Notes: generated by a model not told the origin, from the letters alone. DNA of 64,000 nt from Cupriavidus oxalaticus (GCF_016894385.1 NZ_CP069811.1:1588501-1652500); one strand, 5' to 3'; counted from the first letter of the stretch, positions 34,021 to 46,847 are shown. Translations and numbers: made by a program.

Positions 34021-35058
34021 TTAGCGGTAGAGCCCCGCCATCCTCTCCATCCCCACCGGCTTGATCCGCGATGCCTGCCCGGCGCAGCCGAAGGCCTCGA
34101 AGCGCAGCTTCACCACGCCCTTCGCCCCTTTCTTGGCCGCCTGCAGCGCCTTGCGCGGATCGAACTCGCTGCGGTCCTCGGACAGGGACTTGCGGATCGC
34201 ACCAGTCATGGCCAGGCGGATATCGGTGTCGATATTCACCTTGCGCACGCCCATCCTGATGCCGCGCAGGATCTCCTCGACCGGCACGCCGTAGGTCTCC
34301 TTGATATCGCCGCCGTACTGGCGGATGATCTCCAGCCATTCCTGCGGCACCGAGCTGGAGCCGTGCATCACCAGGTGGGTGTCGGGGATCTGCTCGTGGA
34401 TCTCGCGAATGCGGTCCATTGCCAGGATGTCGCCGGTGGGCTTGCGCGAGAACTTGTAGGCGCCGTGGCTGGTGCCGATGGCGATGGCCAGCGCGTCCAC
34501 GCCGGTGCGGGCGACAAAGTCGCGCGCCTGCGCCGGGTCGGTCAGCATCATGTCGTGCGACAGCGTGCCTGCCGCGCCCACGCCGTCCTCTTCGCCGGCC
34601 TGGCCGGTTTCGAGCGAGCCGAGGCAACCCAGTTCGCCTTCCACCGAGACGCCGACCGCATGCGCCATCTCGCACACGCGCCGCGTGACCTCGACGTTGT
34701 AGTCGTAGTCCGACGGCGTCTTCATGTCTTCGCGCAGCGAGCCGTCCATCATCACGCTGGTGAAGCCGGAGCGGATCGAAGCCTGGCACACGGCCGGGCT
34801 GGAGCCGTGGTCCTGGTGCAGCACGATGGGGATGTCCGGATGGGTCTCGGCAGCGGCCAGCACCATATGGCGCAGGTAGGCCTCGCCGGCATACTTGCGG
34901 GCGCCGGCGGAGGCCTGCAGGATGACCGGGCTGTTGGTCTCCTCGGCCGCTTCCATGATGGCGTGGATCTGTTCCAGGTTGTTGACGTTGAATGCCGGCA
35001 CGCCGTAGCCGAACTCTCCCGCGTGGTCCAGCAGCTGTCGCAAGGAAATGAGTGCCAT
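34021..35058 (-). CDS. cbbA: Fructose-bisphosphate aldolase, class II (Calvin cycle)
   Basis: A 345-residue zinc-dependent aldolase that condenses triose phosphates into fructose 1,6-bisphosphate and sedoheptulose 1,7-bisphosphate. Signature regions: [25 protein letters not shown], the zinc histidines in VLHQDHGSS and [16 protein letters not shown] and [10 protein letters not shown], and [20 protein letters not shown]. It is the last intact gene of the cbb operon, 37 bp after cbbK. It belongs to the type IIB, Calvin-cycle group. Expression follows the operon under CbbR. Confidence 0.95.
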   Translation of the reverse strand: MALISLRQLLDHAGEFGYGVPAFNVNNLEQIHAIMEAAEETNSPVILQASAGARKYAGEAYLRHMVLAAAETHPDIPIVLHQDHGSSPAVCQASIRSGFTSVMMDGSLREDMKTPSDYDYNVEVTRRVCEMAHAVGVSVEGELGCLGSLETGQAGEEDGVGAAGTLSHDMMLTDPAQARDFVARTGVDALAIAIGTSHGAYKFSRKPTGDILAMDRIREIHEQIPDTHLVMHGSSSVPQEWLEIIRQYGGDIKETYGVPVEEILRGIRMGVRKVNIDTDIRLAMTGAIRKSLSEDRSEFDPRKALQAAKKGAKGVVKLRFEAFGCAGQASRIKPVGMERMAGLYR

Positions 35059-35095
35059 GGTAAAGCTCCTTTAGTCGATGCTCAGTGATACGGGG

Positions 35096-36334
35096 TCAGT
35101 TGGCGGCGCGCTGTTCCAGCACGTCCAGTGCGGGCAGCTTCCTGCCTTCCAGGAATTCCAGGAACGCGCCGCCGCCGGTGGAGATGTAGCCCACGCGGTC
35201 GGCGATGCCGTACTTGGCGATGGCCGCCAGCGTATCGCCGCCGCCGGCGATCGAGAATGCCTTCGAGTCGGCGATGGCCTCGGCCAGCACCCTGGTGCCG
35301 TTGCCGAACTGGTCGAACTCGAACACGCCCACCGGGCCGTTCCAGACGATGGTGCCGGCGGCCTTCAGTTGCCCGGCCAGCATGGCGGCGGTCTGGGGAC
35401 CGATGTCCAGGATCATGTCGTCGTCGGCCACGTCCTTCACATCCTTGACGGTGGCCGCGGCGGTCGCGCTGAATTCCTTGGCACAGACCACGTCGACGGG
35501 AATGGGCACCGAGGCACCACGGCTGGCCATGATGTCGATGATGGCCTTGGCATCCCCGACCAGGTCGACTTCCGCCAGCGACTTGCCGATCTTCAGGCCG
35601 GCGGCCAGCATGAAGGTATTGGCAATGCCGCCGCCGACAATCAGCTGATCGACCTTGCCGGCCAGCGACTTCAGGATGGTCAGCTTGGTCGAGACCTTGG
35701 AGCCGGCCACGATCGCCACCAGCGGACGGGCCGGCTGGCCCAGCGCCTTGCCCAGCGCGTCGATCTCGGCGGCCAGCAGCGGGCCGGCGCAGGCGACCGG
35801 CGCGTACCTGGCGATGCCGTGGGTGGTGGCCTCGGCGCGGTGCGCGGTGCCGAAGGCATCGTTGACGTAGATGTCGCACAGCGCGGCCATCTTCTGCGCC
35901 AGCTCGTCGCTGTTCTTCTTCTCACCCTTGTTGACGCGGCAGTTCTCCAGCAGCACCACCTGTCCCGGCGGCACCTGGAAGCCGCCCGCGGTCCAGCCGG
36001 ACAGCAGCGGCACCTGCCGGCCCAGCAGCTCCGACAAGCGGCGGCCCACCGGCGCCAGGCTGTGGCGCGGGTCCGGCTGCCCTTCCTCGGGACGGCCCAG
36101 GTGCGAGGTGACCATCACCGCAGCGCCCGCCTGCAGGCAGGCCGCGATCGCGGGCACGGAAGCGCGGATGCGGGTATCGTCGGTGATCTGGCCCGCATCG
36201 TCCTGCGGGACATTGAGATCGGCGCGGATAAAGACCCGCTTGCCGGCCAGCCCGCCGGCGGCGAGCAATGCCGCCAGCGTGTGCGGCGCCGCGGGTTTCG
36301 GTTGCGCGTCCGTAGCATGGGAAATGCTCATCAT
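35096..36334 (-). CDS. cbbK: Phosphoglycerate kinase (Calvin cycle)
   Basis: A protein of about 412 residues that phosphorylates 3-phosphoglycerate with ATP, the first reduction step after Rubisco. It contains [16 protein letters not shown], the substrate region SHLGRPEEG, the hinge and nucleotide part [16 protein letters not shown], and the C-terminal [34 protein letters not shown]. Two adjacent ATG codons (36334 and 36331) and a GTG at 36340 can start the gene; AAGGGTGG just upstream favours the ATG pair. It begins 10 bp after the cbbG stop, so the genes are tightly coupled. Confidence 0.95.
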   Translation of the reverse strand: MMSISHATDAQPKPAAPHTLAALLAAGGLAGKRVFIRADLNVPQDDAGQITDDTRIRASVPAIAACLQAGAAVMVTSHLGRPEEGQPDPRHSLAPVGRRLSELLGRQVPLLSGWTAGGFQVPPGQVVLLENCRVNKGEKKNSDELAQKMAALCDIYVNDAFGTAHRAEATTHGIARYAPVACAGPLLAAEIDALGKALGQPARPLVAIVAGSKVSTKLTILKSLAGKVDQLIVGGGIANTFMLAAGLKIGKSLAEVDLVGDAKAIIDIMASRGASVPIPVDVVCAKEFSATAAATVKDVKDVADDDMILDIGPQTAAMLAGQLKAAGTIVWNGPVGVFEFDQFGNGTRVLAEAIADSKAFSIAGGGDTLAAIAKYGIADRVGYISTGGGAFLEFLEGRKLPALDVLEQRAAN

Positions 36335-36343
36335 GGCCACCCT

Positions 36344-37354
36344 TCAGCGTGCGTTGGCCAGCGCCACCGCGGTATCCAGCATGCGGTTGGAGAAGCCCCA
36401 TTCGTTGTCGTACCAGGCCGAGACCTTGACCAGCGTGCCGTTGACCTTGGTCAGCGTGGCGTCGAAGGTGGACGAGGCCGGGCTGTGGTTGAAGTCCACC
36501 GAGACCAGCGGTGCGGTGTTGTAGTCCAGGATGCCCTTGAGCTCGGCCTCGGCGGCGCTCTTCAGGATGCCGTTGACTTCTTCCACGGTGGTCGGCCGCG
36601 CCGCCACGAAGGACAGGTCGACCAGCGACACATTGATGGTCGGCACGCGCACGGCAAAGCCGTCCAGCCGGCCGTCCAGCTCGGGCAGCACCAGTCCCAC
36701 GGCGGCGGCGGCGCCGGTCTTGGTCGGGATCATCGACATGGTGGCCGAGCGCGCGCGGCGCAGGTCCTCGTGGTAGACGTCGGTCAGCACCTGGTCGTTG
36801 GTGTACGAATGCACCGTGGTCATCAGCCCGTTCACCACGCCCAGCTTCTCGTGCAGCGGCTTGACCAGCGGCGCCAGGCAGTTGGTGGTGCACGAGGCAT
36901 TGGAGATCACCGTATCGGTGGCCTTCAGCACGCCGTGGTTCACGCCATAGACGATGGTGGCGTCCACGTCCTTGCCGCCCGGCGCGGAAATGATCACCTT
37001 CTTCGCGCCGGCCTGCAGGTGGGCCGATGCCCTCTCCTTGCTGGTGAACAGCCCCGTGCACTCCATCACCACGTCCACGCCCAGCTCGGCCCACGGCAGC
37101 TCGGCCGGCCTGCGCTGCGCCAGCACGCGGATACGGTCGCCGTTGACGCGGAAGGCATCGCCGTCGATCGAGACCTCGCCCGGGAAGCGGCCGTGGACGG
37201 TGTCGTACTGCGTCAGGTGGGCGTTGGTGGCGGCATTGCCGAGGTCGTTGATGGCGACGATCTCGATGTCGTGGCGCTTGCCGCCTTCATAGTGGGCGCG
37301 CAGCACATTGCGCCCGATGCGCCCGTAGCCGTTGATGGCAACCTTGATGGTCAT
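36344..37354 (-). CDS. cbbG: Glyceraldehyde-3-phosphate dehydrogenase (Calvin cycle)
   Basis: A 336-residue GAPDH that reduces 1,3-bisphosphoglycerate. It shows the Rossmann start [18 protein letters not shown], the catalytic cysteine in [40 protein letters not shown] and the C-terminal [14 protein letters not shown]. The ATG at 37354 has CGGAGACATC upstream. It lies between cbbZ and cbbK in the operon, as in other Cupriavidus. Cofactor use (NAD or NADP) cannot be decided with confidence here. Confidence 0.95.
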   Translation of the reverse strand: MTIKVAINGYGRIGRNVLRAHYEGGKRHDIEIVAINDLGNAATNAHLTQYDTVHGRFPGEVSIDGDAFRVNGDRIRVLAQRRPAELPWAELGVDVVMECTGLFTSKERASAHLQAGAKKVIISAPGGKDVDATIVYGVNHGVLKATDTVISNASCTTNCLAPLVKPLHEKLGVVNGLMTTVHSYTNDQVLTDVYHEDLRRARSATMSMIPTKTGAAAAVGLVLPELDGRLDGFAVRVPTINVSLVDLSFVAARPTTVEEVNGILKSAAEAELKGILDYNTAPLVSVDFNHSPASSTFDATLTKVNGTLVKVSAWYDNEWGFSNRMLDTAVALANAR

Positions 37355-37403
37355 GATGTCTCCGTTTGCTTTTCCAGGTATCTTTGCCGGCCTGCGCCGG
37401 ATG

Positions 37404-38108
37404 TCAGGCGGCGGGGGCCAGCCACGCCGGTGTCAGCAGCACCGGCAATGCCTCCATCGAGTCGATCAGCGCATCCGCGCCCAGTGCCGCGGGCCCGTCG
37501 GGGCCGGCGTAGCCGTAGCGCACCAGGCAGACCGGCATGCCGGCCGCGCGCGCCGCGGCCACGTCCACCGGCGAATCCCCCACCAGCACGCCTTGCGCCG
37601 CCTCGACGTCGAGCAGGCGGCAGGCATGGCGCAGCGGTGCCGGGTGCGGCTTCATCTGCGCGATCGAATCGCCGGCCACCAGCACGTCGAGGTACGACGC
37701 CAGGCCGGTCATGGCCAGCAGCGGCGCCGCCAGCGCACGCGGCTTGTTGGTGACGCAGGCCATGCGGTAGCCATCCCGCCGCAGCGCGGCCAGGCCCGCT
37801 TCCACGCCCGGGAATACCGAGCCCAGGCGGCCGTTGGTGTCGTCATAGTGGCGATGGAACAGCGCCTCGGCCTCGGCGGCCTCCACTCGCGGCGCCAGCT
37901 GCGCGGTCTCCAGCACGCGCCGCACCAGGTTGGGCACGCCGCGGCCGATGAAGCCGGCCACCGTATCGAAGGGCAGCGGCGCGCTGTCGAGGTCGGCGAG
38001 CATGCGGTTGGCGGCCTCGACGATGTCCGGCGCGCTGTCGACCAGCGTGCCGTCCAGGTCGATCAGCACCGCGGCGCAAGGCAGGGATGCGGTAGATGCA
38101 GTAGTCAT
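37404..38108 (-). CDS. cbbZ: Phosphoglycolate phosphatase
   Basis: A 234-residue HAD-family phosphatase (Gph type) that dephosphorylates 2-phosphoglycolate made by the oxygenase side reaction of Rubisco. The nucleophile motif is [14 protein letters not shown], with motif II/III in CVTNKP and [15 protein letters not shown]. The ATG at 38108 overlaps the cbbT stop by 4 bp (ATGA), which shows translational coupling and decides the start over the longer frame. It is usual in autotrophic operons that lack carboxysomes, where photorespiratory phosphoglycolate must be cleared. Confidence 0.95.
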   Translation of the reverse strand: MTTASTASLPCAAVLIDLDGTLVDSAPDIVEAANRMLADLDSAPLPFDTVAGFIGRGVPNLVRRVLETAQLAPRVEAAEAEALFHRHYDDTNGRLGSVFPGVEAGLAALRRDGYRMACVTNKPRALAAPLLAMTGLASYLDVLVAGDSIAQMKPHPAPLRHACRLLDVEAAQGVLVGDSPVDVAAARAAGMPVCLVRYGYAGPDGPAALGADALIDSMEALPVLLTPAWLAPAA

Positions 38109-40120
38109 GACTTGCCCTCCAGCAAGGCGCGCGCGGCAGCCGCGACGTGTGCCGGGGTCAGCCCGAAGTGCTGGTACAGCGCCTCCGCCGGAGCGGACTC
38201 GCCGAACGTGTCGATGCCCAGCGCCACGCCGCCCTCGCCCACCACGCCGCGCCAGAACCAGGTGGCGCCCGCCTCCACGCTGACGCGCGGCACGCCCGGC
38301 GGCAGCACCGTGTCGCGGTAGGCCGCGTCCTGCGCGTAGAACAGCTCCACGCACGGCATCGACACCACGCGCGCGGCGATGCCGGCGTCGGCCAGTTCCT
38401 GCGCGGCGCGCACCGCGATCTCCACTTCGGAGCCGGTGGCCACCAGCACCACCCGCGGCGCCGGGGCATCGCGCAAGACGTAGCCGCCGCGCGCTATCTC
38501 CGCGCGCCGGGCGGCATCGCGCTCGAACGGCGTCAGCGCCTGCCGCGACAGGACCAGGCAGGTCGGGCCGTTTTCGCGCTGCAGCGCGGCCTGCCAGGCG
38601 TAGGCGGTTTCGGCACCGTCGCACGGGCGCCAGACCCGGTTGTTGGGGATCAGCCGCAGGCTGGCGGCGTGCTCGACCGGCTGGTGGGTGGGGCCGTCCT
38701 CGCCCAGGCCGATCGAATCATGCGTCAGCACGTGGATCACGCGCAGCCGCATCAGCGCGGCCATGCGGATGGCGTTGCGCGAGTAGTCCGAGAACGTCAT
38801 GAAGGTGCCGCCGTAGGGGATCAGCCCGCCGTGCAGCGCCACGCCGTTCATCACAGCCGCCATGCCGAACTCGCGCACGCCATAGCTGACGTAGTTGCCG
38901 TGCCCTTCATGGTTGACCCAGACCGAAGCCTTCACATTGGTCAGGTTCGAGCCGGTGAGGTCGGCCGAGCCGCCCAGCAGTTCCGGCAAGGCCGGCGCCA
39001 GCGCCTCCAGGCAGAGCTGCGAGGCCTTGCGCGTGGCGATCTTGCCCTGCAGTGTCGAGGGGGCTTCCAGCAGCGCCATCAGTGCCGCATCGAAGCCTTC
39101 CGGCAGCTGGCCTTTGATACGGCGCAGGAACTCCCCGGCCAGTTCGGGATGCGCGGCGCGATAGGCGGCGAAGCGCGCCTCCCATTCGGCCTCCCTCGCC
39201 GCGCCCTGGACGCTCGCGTCCCAGGCATCGGCCACGTCCGCCGGCACGGTGAAGGGCTCGGCCTCCCAGCCCAGCGCCTCGCGCATGGCGGCGATCTCCG
39301 CCGCGCCCAGCGGTGCGCCATGCACATCGTGCCCGCCCGCCTTGGCCGGGGCGCCCTGGCCGATCACGGTGCGGCAACAGATCAGCGTGGGCCGGTCGCG
39401 CTCCGCCCTGGCCGCGTGCAGCGCCGCGTCGACGGCGTGCGCATCATGCCCGTCGACGCCGGCGATCACATGCCAGCCGTACGCGGCAAAGCGCTTCGGC
39501 GTGTCATCGGCAAACCAGCCGGCGACGTCGCCGTCGATCGAGATGCCGTTGTCGTCGTACAGGCAGACCAGCTTGCCCAGCCCGAGCGTGCCCGCCAGCG
39601 AGCAGGCCTCGTGGCTGAGGCCCTCCATCAGGCAGCCATCGCCAAGGAAGACATAGGTGTGATGATCGACGATGTCGAAGCCGGGCCGGTTGAAGGTGGC
39701 GGCCAGCAGCTTCTCCGCCAGCGCCATGCCGACGGCATTGGCCAGGCCCTGGCCCAGCGGCCCGGTGGTGGTCTCCACCCCCGGCGTCACGTCGACTTCC
39801 GGATGCCCCGGTGTGGCCGCGTGCAGCTGGCGGAACTGGCGCAGTTGCGACATCGGCAGGTCGTAGCCGGTCAGGTGCAGCAGCGCGTACTGCAGCATGG
39901 AAGCATGGCCGTTGGACAGCACGAAGCGGTCGCGGTCCGGCCAGGCCGGGTTGGCCGGGTTGTGGCGCAGGTGGCGCCGCCACAGCGCCTCGGCCATCTC
40001 GGCCATGCCCATGGGCGCGCCGGGGTGGCCTGATTTCGCCTGTTCCACCGCGTCGGCGGCCAGGAAGCGCAGCGCGTTGGCGCAGCGGGCCGCGGAGTCG
40101 ATGCGTTCGGGTGCGTTCAT
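38105..40120 (-). CDS. cbbT: Transketolase (Calvin cycle)
   Basis: A 671-residue thiamine-diphosphate enzyme that rearranges sugar phosphates in the regeneration of ribulose bisphosphate. N-terminal [19 protein letters not shown] and the TPP motif [32 protein letters not shown] are clear, as are the central [10 protein letters not shown] and [19 protein letters not shown], and the C-terminal [15 protein letters not shown]. The ATG at 40120 lies 28 bp after the cbbP stop. Full length for the family. Its stop overlaps cbbZ. Confidence 0.96.
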   Translation of the reverse strand: MNAPERIDSAARCANALRFLAADAVEQAKSGHPGAPMGMAEMAEALWRRHLRHNPANPAWPDRDRFVLSNGHASMLQYALLHLTGYDLPMSQLRQFRQLHAATPGHPEVDVTPGVETTTGPLGQGLANAVGMALAEKLLAATFNRPGFDIVDHHTYVFLGDGCLMEGLSHEACSLAGTLGLGKLVCLYDDNGISIDGDVAGWFADDTPKRFAAYGWHVIAGVDGHDAHAVDAALHAARAERDRPTLICCRTVIGQGAPAKAGGHDVHGAPLGAAEIAAMREALGWEAEPFTVPADVADAWDASVQGAAREAEWEARFAAYRAAHPELAGEFLRRIKGQLPEGFDAALMALLEAPSTLQGKIATRKASQLCLEALAPALPELLGGSADLTGSNLTNVKASVWVNHEGHGNYVSYGVREFGMAAVMNGVALHGGLIPYGGTFMTFSDYSRNAIRMAALMRLRVIHVLTHDSIGLGEDGPTHQPVEHAASLRLIPNNRVWRPCDGAETAYAWQAALQRENGPTCLVLSRQALTPFERDAARRAEIARGGYVLRDAPAPRVVLVATGSEVEIAVRAAQELADAGIAARVVSMPCVELFYAQDAAYRDTVLPPGVPRVSVEAGATWFWRGVVGEGGVALGIDTFGESAPAEALYQHFGLTPAHVAAAARALLEGKS

Positions 40121-40148
40121 GTTTCTTGTCCTAGCAACTCAGCGGTGG

Positions 40149-41027
40149 TTACAGGGCGGCGCGCTTGCGGCGCTCCATCATGCGCAGCACGAACGGCGTG
40201 AAGATCAGCTGCATGGCCAGTTCCATCTTCCCGCCCGGCACCACGATGGTGTTGGCGCGCGACATGAACGAGTCGTGGATCATGCTCAGCAGGTACTGGA
40301 AGTCGATGCCCTTCGGGTTGGCGAAGCGGATCACCACCATGCTTTCATCCGGCGCGGGGATCTCGCGCGAGATAAACGGGTTGGAGGTATCCACGCACGG
40401 CACGCGCTGGAAGTTCACATGGGTGCGCGAAAACTGCGGGCAGATGTAGTTCACGTAGTCCGGCATGCGGCGCAGGATGGTGTCAGTCACCGCCTCGGTG
40501 GAGTAGCCGCGCTGCTTCTTGTCGCGCCAGAGCTTCTGGATCCATTCCAGGTTGATGACCGGCACCACCCCGATCAGCAGGTTGGGATACTGGGCAACGT
40601 TGATCTCGTCGGTCACTACGCCGCCGTGCAGGCCCTCGTAGAACAGCAGGTCGGTGTCGGCGGGCAACGGCTCCCACTCGGTGAAGGTGCCCGGCTCCTG
40701 CCCGAACGGGGCGGCCTCCTCCACGCTGTGCAGGTAGTGCCGGTGCATGCCGGTGCCGGTTTCCGCATAGGAGCGGAACAGGTTTTCCAGGTCGCCGAAC
40801 AGGTTGTTCTCCGGGCCGAAGTGGCTGAAGTTCATATTGCCGGTGCGCTCGGCCTCGGCCATCTTGACCTTCATCTCGGCGCGGTTATAGCGGTGGAAGC
40901 TGTCGCCTTCGATCACGACCGACTTCACGCCTTCGCGGCGGAAGATATTCTCGAAGGTACGGGTCACCGACGTGGTGCCGGCGCCGGAGGAGCCGGTGAT
41001 GGCGATGATGGGATAGCGTTCTGACAT
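40149..41027 (-). CDS. cbbP: Phosphoribulokinase
   Basis: A 292-residue type I phosphoribulokinase, which makes ribulose 1,5-bisphosphate from ribulose 5-phosphate and ATP, a reaction unique to the Calvin cycle. The P-loop region is IIAITGSSGAGTTSVTRTF, EGDSFHRYNR follows, and LLFYEGLHGGVVTDEINVAQYPNLLIGVVP is the family's catalytic region. The ATG at 41027 follows cbbF with an 11-bp gap. Length and motifs match the bacterial octameric enzyme allosterically controlled by NADH in relatives. Confidence 0.97.
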   Translation of the reverse strand: MSERYPIIAITGSSGAGTTSVTRTFENIFRREGVKSVVIEGDSFHRYNRAEMKVKMAEAERTGNMNFSHFGPENNLFGDLENLFRSYAETGTGMHRHYLHSVEEAAPFGQEPGTFTEWEPLPADTDLLFYEGLHGGVVTDEINVAQYPNLLIGVVPVINLEWIQKLWRDKKQRGYSTEAVTDTILRRMPDYVNYICPQFSRTHVNFQRVPCVDTSNPFISREIPAPDESMVVIRFANPKGIDFQYLLSMIHDSFMSRANTIVVPGGKMELAMQLIFTPFVLRMMERRKRAAL

Positions 41028-41038
41028 GGCCGTGCACC

Positions 41039-42145
41039 TCAGGCGGACGCGCGAAACAGGCTGCGCTCGTTGAACAGGGGATTGGGAAGGTCGGGATCGG
41101 ACTGGTTGGCGTGGTACTCCTCGATCCGCTCCACTTCATTGCGCGAACCGAAGATCACGCCGATGCGCTGGTGCAGCCCGCCCGGCGCCACCGCCATCAG
41201 CGGCTGCCGGCCGGTGCTGGCGCGCCCGCCGGCCTGCTCCATCAGGAAGGCGATCGGGTTGGCCTCGTAGAGCAGCCGCAGGCGGCCCGCCTTGGCCGGG
41301 TCCTTGGTATCGCGCGGGTACATGAAGACGCCGCCGCGCATCAGGATGCGGTGCGCCTCGGCCACCATCGACGCGATCCAGCGCATGTTGAAATCCTTGC
41401 CGCGCGGGCCGCTCTTGCCGGCCATGCACTCGGAGATATAGCGCTGCACCGGCGCCTCCCAGAAGCGGCTGTTGGACGCGTTGATGGCAAATTCCTGGGT
41501 ATCGGCGGGCACGCGCAGGCCGGGGTGCGTCAGGAAGAATTCGCCCAGGTTCGGATCGAGGGTGAAGCCGTTGACGCCGTTGCCAACGGTCAGCACCAGC
41601 ATGGTGGTGGGGCCGTAGAGCGCATAGCCGGCAGCCACCTGGGCCGTGCCGGGCTGCAGGAAGTCCTGCTCCGTCACGGCGTCCGCGCCATCGGGCGCGC
41701 GCAGCACCGAGAAGATGCTGCCCACCGACACGTTGACATCGATGTTCGAGGAACCGTCGAGCGGGTCGAACACCAGCAGGTACTTGCCGCGCGGGTAGGA
41801 CGCGGGGATCTGGTACGGCGCCTCCATTTCCTCCGAGGCCATGCCGGCCAGGTAGCCGCCCCACTCGTTGACGCGCAGGAAGGTCTCGTTGCTCAGCACA
41901 TCCAGCTTCTGCTGGATCTCGCCCTGCACGTTGATGGCCGCCCCGCTGCCTTGCGCGTTCCCATCGGCGCCGCCGGCGCGGCCGTGCAGGCCGCCCAGGG
42001 CGCCGAAGGCCACCGCGCGCGCGATCTCCTTGCAGGCCATGGCCACATTGAGAATCAGGCCGTTGAAGCCGCCCCCGGCATCCGGGTAGCGGCGGCGCTC
42101 CTCGATCAGGAACTGCGTCAGGGTCATCCTCTGGACTTCGGGCAT
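41039..42145 (-). CDS. cbbF: Fructose-1,6-/sedoheptulose-1,7-bisphosphatase (Calvin cycle)
   Basis: A 368-residue class I bisphosphatase. The metal-binding motif [21 protein letters not shown] is intact, with the N-terminal [15 protein letters not shown] region and the late [10 protein letters not shown] and [17 protein letters not shown]. The start at 42145 ([12 protein letters not shown]) is chosen because GAGGAGACC stands 5-7 bp before it; the ATG at 42163 would leave this site inside the coding region. It hydrolyses both fructose and sedoheptulose bisphosphates in the regeneration phase. Lies between cbbE and cbbP. Confidence 0.94.
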   Translation of the reverse strand: MPEVQRMTLTQFLIEERRRYPDAGGGFNGLILNVAMACKEIARAVAFGALGGLHGRAGGADGNAQGSGAAINVQGEIQQKLDVLSNETFLRVNEWGGYLAGMASEEMEAPYQIPASYPRGKYLLVFDPLDGSSNIDVNVSVGSIFSVLRAPDGADAVTEQDFLQPGTAQVAAGYALYGPTTMLVLTVGNGVNGFTLDPNLGEFFLTHPGLRVPADTQEFAINASNSRFWEAPVQRYISECMAGKSGPRGKDFNMRWIASMVAEAHRILMRGGVFMYPRDTKDPAKAGRLRLLYEANPIAFLMEQAGGRASTGRQPLMAVAPGGLHQRIGVIFGSRNEVERIEEYHANQSDPDLPNPLFNERSLFRASA

Positions 42146-42196
42146 GACAGGTCTCCTCTTCATTTGCTATGTGTTCTTGTATGGCGCCGGCGCGGG

Positions 42197-42901
42197 CTAG
42201 GTGAACCTCGCCGCTTCGCGCAGTCGGCGCAGGATGCCGCGGTAGCCGCCGTCCGCATCCGGCGCGCCAAACACGGCGCTGCCGGCAACGAAGGTGTCGG
42301 CGCCCGCGCGGGCGATCTGCGCGATGTTGTCGGCCTTGACGCCGCCGTCGATCTCCAGCCAGACCGCACGCCCGCCGGCCTCCACCTGCCGGTCGATGCG
42401 CGCGCGCACCTGGCGCAGCTTGTCCAGCACGCCGGGGATGAACGCCTGGCCGCCGAAGCCGGGATTCACGCTCATCAGCAGCACCAGGTCGAGCTGGCCG
42501 AGCGTGTGGTCGAGCCAGCCCAGCGGCGTGGCCGGGTTCAGCACCAGGCCGGCCTTGCAGCCGTGGTCATGGATCAGGCCGATGGTGCGGTCCACGTGGC
42601 GGCTCGCCTCCGGATGGAAGCTGATGATGCTTGCGCCCGCCTTGGCGAACATCGGGATCAGCGCATCGACCGGCTCCACCATCAGGTGCACGTCGATGGG
42701 GATGGACACATGCGGCCGGATCGCCTCGCACACCAGCGGCCCGATGGTCAGGTTCGGCACGTAGTGGTTGTCCATCACGTCGAAGTGCACCAGGTCCGCG
42801 CCCGCTGCCTCGATCGCGCGCACCTCTTCGCCCAGCCGCGCAAAATCCGCCGACAGGATCGACGGCGCGAGGCGGACGGCATGTTGGTCGTTGGTATGCA
42901 T
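42197..42901 (-). CDS. cbbE: Ribulose-phosphate 3-epimerase (Calvin cycle)
   Basis: A 234-residue TIM-barrel epimerase that turns xylulose 5-phosphate into ribulose 5-phosphate. Signature segments are [63 protein letters not shown] and [11 protein letters not shown]. The ATG at 42901 begins 1 bp after the cbbY stop (TGA at 42905-42903), so the genes are tightly coupled; the longer reading frame runs in another frame through cbbY and is rejected. Confidence 0.95.
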   Translation of the reverse strand: MHTNDQHAVRLAPSILSADFARLGEEVRAIEAAGADLVHFDVMDNHYVPNLTIGPLVCEAIRPHVSIPIDVHLMVEPVDALIPMFAKAGASIISFHPEASRHVDRTIGLIHDHGCKAGLVLNPATPLGWLDHTLGQLDLVLLMSVNPGFGGQAFIPGVLDKLRQVRARIDRQVEAGGRAVWLEIDGGVKADNIAQIARAGADTFVAGSAVFGAPDADGGYRGILRRLREAARFT

Positions 42902-42902
42902 G

Positions 42903-43667
42903 TCAGGCGGCCTCGAACAGGGTGCCGCGATGCCAGTTGCGCAGTGCGCCCAGGTCAGCCCAGCGCTGCGCCGCGCTGGGCAGCTGCTGCGGCAGCGGCT
43001 GCCCCGGATCGCCCAGGTGCGGCAGCACCAGCAGCGCGCCGTCGAAGCGCTCGTGCGCGGTGTAGGCGCTGGGCGTGACCAGGGTGGCAATGCCGGCCGC
43101 CTGCGCGGCGCGCAGGCCGTTCTCCGAATCCTCGATCGCCAGGCAATCCCCGGCTTCCAGGCCGAGACGTTCCAGCACGGCCAGGTAGACATCCGGGGCC
43201 GGCTTCTTGATGGCGGTGGTGCCGGCGTCGCCGATGGCGGCGAAGCGTTCGCGCCAACGCTGGCCCAGCGGCACCTGCAGCAGCGCATCGAGATTGGCCG
43301 GCGTGGTGGTGGTGGCGATGGCGATCGGCACGCCGGCACTGCCGGCCTCCTCGATCAGCCGGGCAATGCCCGGGCGCAGCGGCAACTGGCCGCTGCCGAC
43401 GCGCTCGGCGTAGTGGCGCGTCTTGATGGCGTGCACGGCGTCGATGGTCTCCCTGACCTTGCAGCCGCGGGCCTCTTCCGGATCGACCATGCGCCAGTAG
43501 TGCAGCAGCCGCTCCTTGCCGCCGGCCACCTTGAGCAGGCGCGTGTAGAGCGCCTCGTCCCAGCACCAGTCGAGGCCGACCTCGGCAAAGGCGGCATTGA
43601 AGGCCTGCAAGTGGGCGGTCTCGGTATCGGCAAGCGTGCCGTCGACATCGAAAATCAGGGCTTTCAT
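42903..43667 (-). CDS. cbbY: CbbY, HAD-family phosphatase (xylulose-1,5-bisphosphate phosphatase)
   Basis: A 254-residue HAD hydrolase with the nucleophile motif [12 protein letters not shown]. Members of this family in red-type Rubisco operons degrade xylulose 1,5-bisphosphate and other tight-binding inhibitors formed by Rubisco misfire. The cap-region residues for XuBP in the family cannot be verified by eye. Motif II is AIATTTT and the late motif [19 protein letters not shown] at 43667 lies 3 bp after the cbbX stop. It works with CbbX to keep the form IC enzyme active. Confidence 0.94.
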   Translation of the reverse strand: MKALIFDVDGTLADTETAHLQAFNAAFAEVGLDWCWDEALYTRLLKVAGGKERLLHYWRMVDPEEARGCKVRETIDAVHAIKTRHYAERVGSGQLPLRPGIARLIEEAGSAGVPIAIATTTTPANLDALLQVPLGQRWRERFAAIGDAGTTAIKKPAPDVYLAVLERLGLEAGDCLAIEDSENGLRAAQAAGIATLVTPSAYTAHERFDGALLVLPHLGDPGQPLPQQLPSAAQRWADLGALRNWHRGTLFEAA

Positions 43668-43670
43668 GGC

Positions 43671-44594
43671 TTACTCCGCGGCCGAAGGCTGCGAGAACAC
43701 GCGGCTGGCGCGCAGGTCGCCGGCCGTGATGGTGGTCAGCGCACGGTCGTCCATCACCGTGCCGGGATCGTCGAGCAGCCGCGACGCATGGCGCAGCCGC
43801 GCGCGGTCCAGCGCGTTGCGCACGCTGCGGGCATTGGCGAAATGGGGCTGCGCCATGCGCCGTGCCAGGTACTCGGCAAACACGGCGCGGCTCTCGTCGT
43901 CGAAGTGGTACTGCATCTCGGCCAGCATCAGGTCGGCGATCTGGCGCAGCTCATCGAGCTGGTAGTCGGGAAAGTCGATATGGTGGGCAACGCGCGACGA
44001 CATGCCCGGGTTCGATTCGAAGAACCGGTCCATGCGGTCCTTGTAGCCGGCCAGGATCACCACCAGGTCCTCGCGGTTGTTCTCCATCACCTGCAGCAGG
44101 ATCTCGATGGCCTCCTGGCCATAGTCGCGCTCGTTCTCCGGGCGGTAGAGGTAATACGCCTCGTCGATGAAGAGCACGCCGCCCATGGCCTTCTTCAGGA
44201 TCTCCTTGGTCTTGGGCGCGGTATGGCCGATGTACTGGCCGACCAGGTCGTCGCGGGTCACCGCCACCAGGTGGCCGCGGCGCACGTAGCCGAGCTGGTG
44301 CAGGATCTGCGCCATGCGCAGGGCCACCGTGGTCTTGCCCGTGCCGGGATTGCCGGTGAAGCACATATGCAGGCTGGGCGCGCCCGCGCTGAAGCCGCGC
44401 GCGGCGCGCAGCTTGTCGACCAGCAGCAAGGCGGCAATGTCGCGGATGCGCGCCTTGACCGGCTTCAGCCCGATCAGCTCGCGGTCGAGCTGCGCCAGCA
44501 GCTCGGTGATGCCGGAGCTGGCCAGCGACTCGGCCAGCGATCCCGGCAAGGCAGCCGGCTGCTGCAGCTGTGCGGTCGTTTCAGGTGCGGACAT
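43671..44594 (-). CDS. cbbX: CbbX, AAA+ red-type Rubisco activase
   Basis: A 307-residue AAA+ ATPase that pulls inhibitory sugar phosphates out of red-type Rubisco. Features: P-loop [18 protein letters not shown], the pore loop [11 protein letters not shown], Walker B region [14 protein letters not shown], and the sensor-type segment in [19 protein letters not shown] start at 44594 (MSAPETTAQ) is chosen because GGAGCCC stands just before it; the upstream ATG at 44615 lacks one. A 146-bp gap with a stem-loop separates it from cbbS, so its level may be lower than that of Rubisco. Confidence 0.94.
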   Translation of the reverse strand: MSAPETTAQLQQPAALPGSLAESLASSGITELLAQLDRELIGLKPVKARIRDIAALLLVDKLRAARGFSAGAPSLHMCFTGNPGTGKTTVALRMAQILHQLGYVRRGHLVAVTRDDLVGQYIGHTAPKTKEILKKAMGGVLFIDEAYYLYRPENERDYGQEAIEILLQVMENNREDLVVILAGYKDRMDRFFESNPGMSSRVAHHIDFPDYQLDELRQIADLMLAEMQYHFDDESRAVFAEYLARRMAQPHFANARSVRNALDRARLRHASRLLDDPGTVMDDRALTTITAGDLRASRVFSQPSAAE

Positions 44595-44690
44595 GGCGGG
44601 CTCCGTAGGTGTCATCAGATCCGGGGCGCAGCTTCCCCCGGGGCGCTGCCTGGCGGCGGCGCGCCCATCGGACTGCGCAGTGAGGGAATC

Positions 44691-44726
44691 GCCGGCAGGC
44701 AGCGCGGGGCTGCGCTACGCGCCGGC
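44691..44726 (-). promoter_or_regulatory. Stem-loop in the cbbS-cbbX gap (possible attenuator)
   Basis: GCCGGC at 44691-44696 repeats as the self-complementary GCCGGC at 44721-44726, and the inner stem AGCGC (44701-44705) pairs with GCGCT (44712-44716). No T-tail is visible. Premature transcription termination just after cbbS has been described for the Cupriavidus (Ralstonia) cbb operon; this is the candidate structure here, placed by inspection only. Confidence 0.45.
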
Positions 44727-44740
44727 TCGGTCGCTGCCGC

Positions 44741-45160
44741 TCAGTAGCGGCTACCTTCGGGCCGCGCCTGCACGGCGTAGCTCTCGATCGAGTAGCGCAG
44801 CGTGCGGCCGGGCTCTTCCTGGCGCACCAGGCGGAAGCCGGGCTCGTCGGCGGGACGATTGACGATGAACGACATCACCACCGACTCCACCGTATGCGTC
44901 GAATCGAAGGCCGTGACGCGGATGTAGTGGTTGGGGAAGGTGTTCCGCGCGTTGTTGATTTCCATCAGGATGCCGGCGGCGTCGCGCAGGTCGAACATCG
45001 GCAGCCCGAACATCTCCCAGTAGGTGTTGCGCGGGTGCGGGTCGTCGGTGTATTCGATGCCGACCGCCCAGCCCTGGTTCAGGCAGTATTCGAGCTGTTT
45101 GGTGATCTGCTCGTCGGTCAGTTCGGGCAGGAAAGAGAAAGTGCCTTGAGTGATGCGCAT
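44741..45160 (-). CDS. cbbS: Rubisco small subunit, red type (form IC)
   Basis: A 139-residue small subunit with the C-terminal extension typical of red-type Rubisco. The opening MRITQGTFSFLPELTDEQI and HPRNTYWEMFGLPMF are diagnostic; the tail from about residue 110 (EEPGRTLRYSIESYAVQARP) forms the beta-hairpin extension that replaces the green-type loop. The ATG at 45160 has a GAGGACATC upstream and lies 46 bp after the cbbL stop. It caps the L8 core in the L8S8 enzyme. Confidence 0.97.
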   Translation of the reverse strand: MRITQGTFSFLPELTDEQITKQLEYCLNQGWAVGIEYTDDPHPRNTYWEMFGLPMFDLRDAAGILMEINNARNTFPNHYIRVTAFDSTHTVESVVMSFIVNRPADEPGFRLVRQEEPGRTLRYSIESYAVQARPEGSRY

Positions 45161-45206
45161 GATGTCCTCTCGTTCTGTGGTGTTCAGTGGCTCGTTGGCT
45201 GGGGGC

Positions 45207-46783
<1,577 letters not shown>

Positions 46784-46847
46784 TGAGGCGCGGACCGCAC
46801 ACTCAGACCTCAGCTCAAGGGACAAATCCAAGCCGCCCCCACTGCCC

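Noticed and set aside
35078..37753. 891-codon rightward frame opposite cbbK/cbbG
   Set aside because: Antisense shadow of well-identified Calvin-cycle enzymes.
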